Source: an uncultured Flavobacteriales bacterium (GTDB lineage: Bacteria; Bacteroidota; Bacteroidia; Flavobacteriales_D; Parvicellaceae). Taken from it: a stretch of 64,000 bases of DNA. Each line of letters starts with the position of its first letter. Within the stretch, counting starts at the first letter, position 1. The notes under the pieces are model-generated. The model was not told where the DNA came from and did no database searches. It saw only the letters and a program-made list of their open reading frames with translations. A program made the position numbers and the translations under genes. The stretch spans positions 1 through 64,000 of the forward strand of contig CALSRM010000003.1 of the NCBI GenBank assembly GCA_943788755.1, read 5' to 3'. Positions 9,370 to 16,875 of this stretch are shown here, one piece after another.

Positions 9370-10683
9370 ATGGGAGCTTTTGAAATTCATGGTGGTAAGA
9401 AGTTAAAAGGAGAGTTAATTCCTCAGGGAGCTAAAAACGAAGCATTACAAGTAATAAACGCTGTACTATTGACACCTGAAAAGGTTATCATCGAGAACAT
9501 TCCCGACATTATAGATGTTAATAAATTAATCAATTTATTACAAGCGTTAGGCGTAAAGGTTGAAAAATTAGATAAAGGAAAGTACAGTTTTCAGTCAAAT
9601 GAAGTAGATGTTGACTTCATGATGACGGAAGAGTTCAAAGAGAAAGGTGGCGGCCTGAGAGGATCTATAATGGTTGTTGGGCCTTTATTGGCTAGATTTG
9701 GAAAAGGGTACATCCCCAAGCCAGGTGGTGACAAAATTGGAAGAAGAAGAATTGATACGCATTTCATCGGATTTGAAAGACTTGGCGCCAATTTCAATTA
9801 CGACGCTAAAACAAACTTCTATAAAGCCGAAGCTAAAAGGTTAAAAGGTTGTTATATGCTTCTTGACGAGGCTTCTGTAACAGGAACAGCAAATATTATT
9901 ATGGCTGCTGTTTTAGCTGAAGGAAAAACCACAATATATAACGCAGCTTGCGAACCCTATATTCAGCAACTCTGTAAAATGCTAAATAGCATGGGAGCAA
10001 ATATTAGCGGCCTGGGCTCTAATATGTTAATCATTGAAGGAGTTGAAAAACTAAGTGGATGTAAACATCGAATTCTTCCTGACATGATTGAAATAGGTAG
10101 TTTTATAGGTTTAGCAGCAATGACGCAATCAGAAGTTACGATTAAAGATGTTTCCTATGAGAACTTAGGACAAATACCTGGGATTTTTAAAAAACTAGGG
10201 ATTAAACTAGAAAGAAAAGGAGATGATATTTACATTCCTTCTCAAGAGAATTATGAGATTGAGTCATATATTGACGGTTCAATTTTAACAATTTCAGACG
10301 CACCTTGGCCAGGTTTTACACCTGATCTTTTAAGTATCATTTTAGTTGTCGCAACGCAGGCAAAAGGAAGTGTTTTGATACATCAAAAAATGTTTGAGAG
10401 TCGCTTGTTTTTTACGGATAAATTAATCGATATGGGGGCTCAAATTATTCTTTGTGATCCGCATAGAGCAAATGTAATTGGACTGAATAGGAAATCACCA
10501 CTTCGAGGAATCACAATGACATCTCCAGACATTAGAGCCGGGGTATCCTTATTAATCGCTGCTTTATCGGCTGATGGTAAAAGTGTCATAAAAAATATTG
10601 AACAAATTGACAGAGGGTATCAAGATATTGAATTAAGGTTAAACAATTTAGGAGCAGATATTAAAAGAATTGAGAGTCAATAA
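9370..10683 (+). CDS. murA: UDP-N-acetylglucosamine 1-carboxyvinyltransferase (Asp-type active site)
   Basis: 437 residues. It transfers enolpyruvate from PEP to UDP-GlcNAc, the first committed step of peptidoglycan synthesis, in the cytoplasm. Diagnostic segments are the N-terminal GAKNEAL motif, the RGSIMVVGPLLARFG stretch, the active-site loop KPGGDKIGRRRIDTH, and the C-terminal domain with TSPDIRAGVSLLIAALSADG. The loop residue that is Cys115 in E. coli is Asp121 here (codon at 9730). Asp at this position is known to keep activity and to make MurA insensitive to fosfomycin in, for example, mycobacteria and chlamydiae. The gene is co-directional with the DUF4290 gene 14 bp upstream and probably in one operon. 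Confidence 0.95.
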   Translation: MGAFEIHGGKKLKGELIPQGAKNEALQVINAVLLTPEKVIIENIPDIIDVNKLINLLQALGVKVEKLDKGKYSFQSNEVDVDFMMTEEFKEKGGGLRGSIMVVGPLLARFGKGYIPKPGGDKIGRRRIDTHFIGFERLGANFNYDAKTNFYKAEAKRLKGCYMLLDEASVTGTANIIMAAVLAEGKTTIYNAACEPYIQQLCKMLNSMGANISGLGSNMLIIEGVEKLSGCKHRILPDMIEIGSFIGLAAMTQSEVTIKDVSYENLGQIPGIFKKLGIKLERKGDDIYIPSQENYEIESYIDGSILTISDAPWPGFTPDLLSIILVVATQAKGSVLIHQKMFESRLFFTDKLIDMGAQIILCDPHRANVIGLNRKSPLRGITMTSPDIRAGVSLLIAALSADGKSVIKNIEQIDRGYQDIELRLNNLGADIKRIESQ

Positions 10684-10695
10684 CTTTCGTCTAAA

Positions 10696-10717
10696 TATTC
10701 CAACATAGTTTGGAATA
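10696..10717 (+). other. Hairpin between murA and the thioredoxin gene
   Basis: An 8-bp perfect stem (TATTCCAA / TTGGAATA) with a 6-nt loop begins 12 bp after the murA stop. There is no T-run, so it may be a weak terminator, a processing site or an RNA end-stabiliser. Confidence 0.4.
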
Positions 10718-10769
10718 ATAATTGCGACAATCTGTGCGAAATTCAACTAATTAAATAGTATAAATACAC

Positions 10770-11342
10770 ATGAAACAATTTAAATTAATCATAGTCCTTG
10801 CCCTTTTAGCGTTAACTGCATCTAATTTTGCTTGGCCTCCTAAAAAGAAAAAAAGTAAAAAGAAAAATCCGCATCTTGTAGAAGCTCAGACCGGCACAAA
10901 TATTGGAGACATTGCACCTAATATTAAATTAAAAAGCCCTGACGGAAAGGAAATGAGTTTATCTGATTTACGTGGCCAAGTAGTTTTGATTGACTTTTGG
11001 GCTTCTTGGTGCGGGCCTTGTAGAAGAGAGAACCCAAATGTTGTAAAGGCATACAATAAGTACAGTAAAGCAAAATTTAAAAACGCAAAAGGTTTTGAAA
11101 TCTTCAGTGTTTCTCTCGATAAAAGTGTGGGACCTTGGAAAAGTGCAATTGCAAAAGATGGATTAACATGGAAGTATCATGTGAGTGATTTATTATACTG
11201 GAATAGTAAAGCAGCAGCGCTATATCATGTAAATTCTATACCTATGAGTTTTTTAATTGATGAAAATGGAAAAATAATCGCAAAAAACTTAAGAGGGATT
11301 CAACTGCATCAAGCACTAGACAAATTGGTTGAAAAACTGTAG
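10770..11342 (+). CDS. TlpA-like periplasmic thioredoxin / thiol-disulfide oxidoreductase
   Basis: 190 residues. A signal peptide or N-terminal anchor (1-22) is followed by a very basic stretch (KKKKSKKK, about 25-32). The AhpC/TSA-redoxin fold starts near residue 45 (GDIAPNIKLKSPDGKEMSLSD) with WCGPC at 80-84 and the cis-Pro loop SIPMSF. Proteins of this type act on disulfides in the envelope, often in cytochrome maturation or protein reduction. The basic patch just after the membrane segment is unusual and may hold the protein near the membrane surface. It is followed by a clear intrinsic terminator, so transcription ends here. Confidence 0.88.
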   Translation: MKQFKLIIVLALLALTASNFAWPPKKKKSKKKNPHLVEAQTGTNIGDIAPNIKLKSPDGKEMSLSDLRGQVVLIDFWASWCGPCRRENPNVVKAYNKYSKAKFKNAKGFEIFSVSLDKSVGPWKSAIAKDGLTWKYHVSDLLYWNSKAAALYHVNSIPMSFLIDENGKIIAKNLRGIQLHQALDKLVEKL

Positions 11343-11366
11343 TGAATTAATTATTGATCATGCTTA

Positions 11367-11395
11367 AAACCCAGTTAAATTAGCTGGGTTTTTTT
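11367..11395 (+). terminator. Intrinsic terminator after the thioredoxin gene
   Basis: Stem AAACCCAG / CTGGGTTT (8 bp) with a 9-nt loop, running into a T-run ending at 11395; it begins 24 bp after the stop codon. Confidence 0.85.
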
Positions 11396-11538
11396 ACATC
11401 CGAAAACTGACAAAAACTTCACGAAAACTGTCATCTGACATAATATTCAACTGAAGCAGGGCAATATTCTGCCACTTTGACTTAACATTTTAATTGGCAC
11501 GTTTTTGATAAATACGACTTCCACTTAAAGACTAAGGA

Positions 11539-12108
11539 ATGGGTAACAAAGAAAACACTGAACAAAACGTTGAAAACCAAGAGGAAATCAACAATGAAGT
11601 AGAGGCTAATGAGGAGATTAATCCCGAGAAAGAAGAAGTGGAGGATGTTCCAGAACTTTCTGAGTTAGAACAGAAGGAAGAAGAAATTTCAGCCGCTAAT
11701 GAAAAATTTCTTCGTCTATATTCCGAATTTGATAATTTTAGAAGAAGAACGGCAAAAGAAAAAATTGAGCTTACTAAGACTGCTGGACAAGATATTATCA
11801 AAGATCTTCTTACTATTTTAGACGATTTTCAAAGAGCTATTGACAACAATGAAAAAAGTGAAGATATCGAAGCAGTAAAGGAAGGTTTTAAATTGATACA
11901 GCATAAATTTTCGCACACTCTAGAATCAAAAGGATTAAAATCTATGGATTCTTTGGGAGAAGTATTTGATGTTGACAAACATGAAGCTTTAACGCAAATT
12001 CCAGCTCCTTCTAAGAAGAAAAAAGGAACCGTTTTAGATGTAATTGAGCCAGGATATTTATTAGGCGACAAAGTAATTCGATTTGCTAAAGTTGTTGTTG
12101 GAAACTAA
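11539..12108 (+). CDS. grpE: GrpE nucleotide-exchange factor
   Basis: 189 residues. The first ~55 residues are an extremely acidic Asn/Glu-rich segment, then a long coiled coil (ELEQKEEEISAANEKFLRLYSEFDNFRRRTAKEK) characteristic of the GrpE dimer, then the four-helix and beta-wing region ending GYLLGDKVIRFAKVVVG. GrpE releases ADP from DnaK. dnaJ follows after 5 bp, so the two form an operon; dnaK is not in the window. Confidence 0.95.
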   Translation: MGNKENTEQNVENQEEINNEVEANEEINPEKEEVEDVPELSELEQKEEEISAANEKFLRLYSEFDNFRRRTAKEKIELTKTAGQDIIKDLLTILDDFQRAIDNNEKSEDIEAVKEGFKLIQHKFSHTLESKGLKSMDSLGEVFDVDKHEALTQIPAPSKKKKGTVLDVIEPGYLLGDKVIRFAKVVVGN

Positions 12109-12113
12109 AACCC

Positions 12114-13220
12114 ATGAGTAAAAGAGATTATTACGATATACTAGGCCTTTCAAAAGGTGCATCTGAAGGTGAGGTTAAAAAAGCTTATCGAAAGATGGCA
12201 ATCAAATTCCATCCAGATAAAAACCCTAATGACACAAGTGCAGAAGCTAAATTTAAAGAGGCTGCAGAGGCTTATGAAGTTTTAGGAGATGGTCAAAAAA
12301 GACAACAATATGACCAATTTGGTCATGCTGGAATGGGGCAACAAGGTTTTGGCGGTGGCGGCGGCGGAATGAACATGGATGACATATTCTCACAATTCGG
12401 AGATATCTTCGGAGGTGGGGGCGGTTTCGGTGGAGGAAGAAGCAGAGGCCCAAGAAGGAGAAAAGGCTCCAATCTACGTGTTAAGTTAACTTTAACGCTT
12501 GAAGAAATAGTTAACGGTGTAGAGAAAAAGATTAAAGTCAACAAAATGGTGAATGCCGAGGGCGTTGAATTTAATTCTTGTTCTACATGTGGCGGCACAG
12601 GCCAAGTAACAAGAGTTACCAATACAATTCTAGGCGCCATGCAAACGGCATCAACTTGCCCAAGTTGTGGAGGAGTCGGTCAAACTGTTGGAAAAAGACC
12701 TGCTGGAGTTGATGCAAGTGGATTGGAAAGAAAACCAGTTGTTGTTCCAATAAATATTCCTGCCGGTGTAGAAGATGGTATGCAATTAAATATGCAAGGG
12801 AGTGGAAACGATGCTCCTGGAGGTGGCGTTCCTGGTGATTTAATAATTGTTATCACCGAAGAAGAGCATGAAACATTATACAGAGACGGTAGCGACCTTC
12901 ATTACGATTTACACATCAGCTTTATCGATGCTGCAATAGGTTCTCAAGTTGAAGTTCCCTTAGTCGATGGGAAGGCAAAAATTAAAATTGCGCCCGGAAC
13001 ACAAAGCGGTAAAGTTCTCCGATTAAGAAATAAAGGAATTCCAGAATTAAATGGCTATGGTAGAGGCGACATCTTAATTAATGTACTGGTTTGGACTCCT
13101 CAAAAATTAACAAAAGAAGAAAGACAAACTTTGGAAGAATTAAAGGAAAGCGAAAACTTTAACCCGATCCCAGGAAAGACCAAAAGCTTTTTTGACCGAA
13201 TGAAAAACCCATTTGGTTAA
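12114..13220 (+). CDS. dnaJ: DnaJ chaperone with a reduced zinc-finger region
   Basis: 368 residues. The J-domain has HPD at 33-35, followed by a long Gly/Phe-rich linker (about 75-115), a zinc-binding region and the two C-terminal beta-sandwich client-binding domains. Only two CxxCxGxG motifs are present (C156/C159 and C182/C185) where E. coli DnaJ has four, so at most one zinc site can form. I believe this short form recurs in flavobacteria, so it is probably lineage-typical rather than a defect; this is from memory. It delivers clients to DnaK and stimulates its ATPase together with GrpE, encoded immediately upstream. Confidence 0.94.
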   Translation: MSKRDYYDILGLSKGASEGEVKKAYRKMAIKFHPDKNPNDTSAEAKFKEAAEAYEVLGDGQKRQQYDQFGHAGMGQQGFGGGGGGMNMDDIFSQFGDIFGGGGGFGGGRSRGPRRRKGSNLRVKLTLTLEEIVNGVEKKIKVNKMVNAEGVEFNSCSTCGGTGQVTRVTNTILGAMQTASTCPSCGGVGQTVGKRPAGVDASGLERKPVVVPINIPAGVEDGMQLNMQGSGNDAPGGGVPGDLIIVITEEEHETLYRDGSDLHYDLHISFIDAAIGSQVEVPLVDGKAKIKIAPGTQSGKVLRLRNKGIPELNGYGRGDILINVLVWTPQKLTKEERQTLEELKESENFNPIPGKTKSFFDRMKNPFG

Positions 13221-13245
13221 AATTTATAACATATCTTAACTTTTG

Positions 13246-13271
13246 AAGGGGAATCTTGTATTCCCCTTTTT
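13246..13271 (+). terminator. Intrinsic terminator of the grpE-dnaJ operon
   Basis: Stem AAGGGGAAT / ATTCCCCTT with a 5-nt loop (CTTGT), followed by Ts; it starts 25 bp after the dnaJ stop. Confidence 0.85.
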
Positions 13272-13295
13272 ACATTTTTTTAGTAGATTTACTAC

Positions 13296-14273
13296 ATGAC
13301 CAAAGAAACACCAATTTTCGAAGCGAAAAACATTGTAAAAGAATACTCAGGGCATCGAGCATTAGATAATGTCAGCATCAAGGTTCCAAAACAAAGTATA
13401 TTTGGTTTACTGGGGCCTAACGGAGCAGGAAAAACATCCTTAATTCGAATAATCAATCAAATCACTGCACCTGATTCAGGTGAAATACTAATTGACGGAA
13501 AGCCTTTGCAAAGAGAGCATGTTAGCCAGATAGGTTATCTTCCAGAAGAAAGAGGCTTATACAAAAAAATGAAAATTGGTGAGCAAGCTGTTTACTTAGC
13601 CCAATTAAAAGGTATGCCAAAGAAACAGGCAAAACAAGAATTGATGCTTTGGTTTAAAAAATTTGAAATTGACACTTGGTGGAATAAAACAGTAGATGAA
13701 CTATCGAAAGGAATGGCACAGAAAATACAGTTCATTACAACCGTTGTTCATAGACCTCAACTTTTAATTTTAGATGAACCTTTTAGTGGATTTGATCCGA
13801 TAAATACGAACTTGGTCAAAAGTGAGATACTAAAATTAAGAGATGAAGGCGCAACTATTCTCTTGTCTACCCATAACATGGGCTCTGTTGAAGAAATATG
13901 CGATAATATTGCATTGATAAACAACTCTAAAAAAATATTAGGAGGAAAGGTTTCTGAAGTTAAAGAACAGTTTTCTGAAGAAAAGTACATTATTGAGTTT
14001 AAAGGCACAGGCGTAGCTTTTGCCAACGCTGTATGGGGAGGATGGGAGATGCTAAACAACAAACAACTAGACGAACATCATGCTATTGCTACTATCAAAC
14101 TAACAGGGGGAACTCAATTAAATGATTTTCTTAAGGGAATTATTAATGCTGTGGAAATTCAAAGCGTTAATAAAGTTATTCCAAGTATGAATGAAATATT
14201 TATTAGAGCTGTTGAAAACGAATCTACCACTGAAGAAGAAGTTGTAAACGAAAACACAAATCAAGATGGGTAA
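13296..14273 (+). CDS. ABC exporter ATP-binding subunit (NatA-like)
   Basis: 325 residues. The nucleotide-binding domain shows Walker [10 protein letters not shown], a Q-loop region, the signature LSKGMAQKIQ, Walker B LLILDEPFSGFDP and the switch His in STHNM. A C-terminal extension of about 100 residues follows the ATPase core, as in NatA/YhaQ-type proteins. The permease gene overlaps its 3' end by 8 bp, so translation is probably coupled. Together they form an ABC-2 type exporter; by family the cargo may be sodium, a small molecule or a peptide, but nothing here identifies it. Confidence 0.9.
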   Translation: MTKETPIFEAKNIVKEYSGHRALDNVSIKVPKQSIFGLLGPNGAGKTSLIRIINQITAPDSGEILIDGKPLQREHVSQIGYLPEERGLYKKMKIGEQAVYLAQLKGMPKKQAKQELMLWFKKFEIDTWWNKTVDELSKGMAQKIQFITTVVHRPQLLILDEPFSGFDPINTNLVKSEILKLRDEGATILLSTHNMGSVEEICDNIALINNSKKILGGKVSEVKEQFSEEKYIIEFKGTGVAFANAVWGGWEMLNNKQLDEHHAIATIKLTGGTQLNDFLKGIINAVEIQSVNKVIPSMNEIFIRAVENESTTEEEVVNENTNQDG

Positions 14274-15612
14274 AATTGGTTTAATAATAAAGCGAGAATA
14301 CACAACCAGAGTTAAGAAAAAATCTTTTCTCTTAATGACCATTTTAGGACCAATATTATTGGTTGGGTTCTTGGTTGGAGCAATTTGGCTTGGGCAACAA
14401 GAGGAAAAAGATTTAGAAATTTTAGTTCTTGATGACACGTATGTTTTAAGTAATACATTGTTACAATCGGAAAAATATCATCTAACCTCCAGTCAAGATG
14501 AGGGCATAGAAAATATTGATGCCGGAAAAACTTTCCTTAAAGAAAGTGAGCAATACGACATCTTTCTTTATTTACCTGCAAACATCGTTTCTGGAAATAC
14601 GAGTGTTGGAAAATTATTTTATAAAGACGCTCCTAGTTCTAATGTTCAAAGACACTTAGAGAATATTGTTGATGGTTCCATTGAACGCTTGAGGCTAAAA
14701 GAACTAAAAATTAGCAACGAAGACTATGCTCGATTAAAAAACAAAGTTCAATTACATACAATTGATGTTGTTTCGAATGAAGAAAAAAACGTTGGTATGC
14801 GTGCGGGAGTTGGCTTTATATTTGGGTTAATGATTTACCTATTTATTTTCATGTATGGCATACAAGTCATGAAAGGAGTGATTGAGGAAAAATCAAATCG
14901 AATAGTAGAGGTTATTGTTTCTTCCGTAAAACCATTCGAATTAATGATGGGCAAAATTATTGGAATTATGTTTGTTGGACTAACACAATTTATAATTTGG
15001 GTAATGCTCTCGCTTGCTTTAACGACTACATTAAGCCTTACCATATTTCCCGACCTGATGAACCCTGAGAATGTTGCTCAAACTGCCCAGATAGAGCAAG
15101 TTGCAGTGGGAGTTACAGTAGAACCTGTTAATACTGATATAACAGAAACTGGAAAAGAATTCCAAGATTTAATATTTAATCAAATTCCTTGGGGCTTGAT
15201 GATCGGCCTGTTTATTTTCTATTTCATTGGTGGCTACCTACTGTATGGATCGTTACTTGCCGCCATTGGAGCAGCTGTTGATAGCGAAACGGATACGCAG
15301 CAATTTATGCTTCCCGTTACTGCACCCTTAATATTTGCATATATCGTTGCGGCTATGGCAATTGAAAACCCGAATAGTGCAGCTGTAGAATGGTGCAGTC
15401 AAATTCCATTCACCTCCCCTATTGTTATGTTAGTTAGAGTCTCCATGGGAGCTGAAGGACTAGGCTGGGCAATTGTATTATCTATGAGCTTACTTATTGC
15501 TACCTTTATTGGAACAACCTGGGTTGCTGGTCGTGTTTATAGAACAGGAATACTTATGTACGGAAAAAAAGCGTCCTATAAAGAAATGTTTAAATGGCTG
15601 AGACATAAGTAA
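14266..15612 (+). CDS. ABC-2 type exporter permease (NatB/YhaP-like)
   Basis: 448 residues. It has one N-terminal membrane helix (about 20-42), a large extracytoplasmic domain (about 50-180), then a cluster of about five hydrophobic helices from 185 onward, the layout of ABC-2 permeases with a big periplasmic loop. The motif GVIEEKSNRIVEVIVSSVKP just after the second helix is typical of the NatB/YhaP family. It overlaps the ATPase gene by 8 bp and is followed by a 12-bp palindrome (CGTTTATAAACG at 15613-15624) without a T-run. Confidence 0.88.
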   Translation: MGKIGLIIKREYTTRVKKKSFLLMTILGPILLVGFLVGAIWLGQQEEKDLEILVLDDTYVLSNTLLQSEKYHLTSSQDEGIENIDAGKTFLKESEQYDIFLYLPANIVSGNTSVGKLFYKDAPSSNVQRHLENIVDGSIERLRLKELKISNEDYARLKNKVQLHTIDVVSNEEKNVGMRAGVGFIFGLMIYLFIFMYGIQVMKGVIEEKSNRIVEVIVSSVKPFELMMGKIIGIMFVGLTQFIIWVMLSLALTTTLSLTIFPDLMNPENVAQTAQIEQVAVGVTVEPVNTDITETGKEFQDLIFNQIPWGLMIGLFIFYFIGGYLLYGSLLAAIGAAVDSETDTQQFMLPVTAPLIFAYIVAAMAIENPNSAAVEWCSQIPFTSPIVMLVRVSMGAEGLGWAIVLSMSLLIATFIGTTWVAGRVYRTGILMYGKKASYKEMFKWLRHK

Positions 15613-15665
15613 CGTTTATAAACGGCACAATTATTTCTATCAAGGCATCTTAAAAAAAACACACC

Positions 15666-16835
15666 ATGACAAAAATATTAGTAATAGATGATGAAAGGCC
15701 TATTCGAAGTACACTTAAAGAGATCTTAGAATTCGAAAAGTTTACTGTAGAGACTGCTGAAGATGGTAAAGCTGGATTGGATTTAATCTTGAAAAACAAG
15801 TACGACCTTATTTTATGTGATATTAAAATGCCTAAAATGGACGGCATGGAAGTCTTAGATAAAATTGTAGAAAATAATATCGAAACTCCTGTTGTAATGA
15901 TTTCTGGGCATGGAAATGTGGAAACCGCAGTTGAAGCAATAAAAAAAGGAGCTTATGACTTTATTCAAAAGCCGCTAGACCTCAACAGAACACTCGTTAC
16001 ATTAAGAAATGCACTCGATAATAAAGAGGTGATTCAAGAAGTAAAAAAACTAAAACGAAAAGTTAGCAAGGGAAAAGTAACTGATATAATTGGAGAATCT
16101 GAAGCTATTACGGCAATTAAAGAAATGATTGGAAAAGTTGCACCTTCAGACGCCCGAGTCTTAATAACAGGCGGGAACGGTTCTGGAAAAGAACTAGTAG
16201 CACGTCAATTACATGAAAAAAGTACGAGAGAAAAAGCTCCTTTTGTGGAAGTGAATTGTGCTGCCATACCTTCAGAATTAATTGAAAGTGAGTTATTCGG
16301 ACACGAAAAAGGGGCTTTTACATCTGCGCATAAACAACGTCCTGGTAAATTCGAAACTGCAAATGGCGGAACAATATTTTTAGATGAAATTGGAGATATG
16401 AGCGCTTCGGCTCAAGCAAAAGTTTTAAGAGCTTTACAAGAAAATAAGATTACCCGCGTTGGGGGGGATAAAGAAATTAAGGTTGATGTAAGAGTGCTAG
16501 CCGCTACTAATAAAAACTTGCGCAAAGAAATTGAAGAAGGAAACTTTAGAGAGGATTTATATCATAGACTAAATGTAATTCCAATTCATGTACCTTCATT
16601 AAATGACAGAAAGGATGATATTCCAATATTGGCGGAACACTTTCTAGCAATTATTTGTGAAGATCAAGGATTACCTTTAAAAGTAATTGACAAAAGTGGT
16701 ATCACTGCATTAAAGGATGTCAATTGGACTGGTAATATTCGTGAGCTAAGAAACATTATAGAAAGATTAGTAATCCTATGTAGCGACACGATAACTGGCA
16801 AGGATGTAAATCTATACGCTAATCCAAAAGGATAA
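15666..16835 (+). CDS. Sigma-54-dependent response regulator lacking the DNA-binding domain
   Basis: 389 residues. The receiver domain has acidic residues DDE at 8-10 and phospho-acceptor Asp52 (LCDIKMPKMDG). The AAA+ sigma-54 activation domain has Walker A GGNGSGKE (about 170), the loop GAFTSA (the family consensus is GAFTGA) and the R-finger region. The protein stops just after the AAA+ C-domain (NIRELRNIIERLVIL) and has no Fis-type helix-turn-helix, whereas NtrC-class proteins are usually about 450-470 residues. It may therefore activate sigma-54 promoters from solution, or bind DNA through a partner. Shortened forms of this length are, from memory, frequent in Bacteroidota. No histidine kinase is adjacent. 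Confidence 0.9.
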   Translation: MTKILVIDDERPIRSTLKEILEFEKFTVETAEDGKAGLDLILKNKYDLILCDIKMPKMDGMEVLDKIVENNIETPVVMISGHGNVETAVEAIKKGAYDFIQKPLDLNRTLVTLRNALDNKEVIQEVKKLKRKVSKGKVTDIIGESEAITAIKEMIGKVAPSDARVLITGGNGSGKELVARQLHEKSTREKAPFVEVNCAAIPSELIESELFGHEKGAFTSAHKQRPGKFETANGGTIFLDEIGDMSASAQAKVLRALQENKITRVGGDKEIKVDVRVLAATNKNLRKEIEEGNFREDLYHRLNVIPIHVPSLNDRKDDIPILAEHFLAIICEDQGLPLKVIDKSGITALKDVNWTGNIRELRNIIERLVILCSDTITGKDVNLYANPKG

Positions 16836-16875
16836 TAAAATACCGTTAAAATTTCAATCAAAAGTAACTTTTTGC

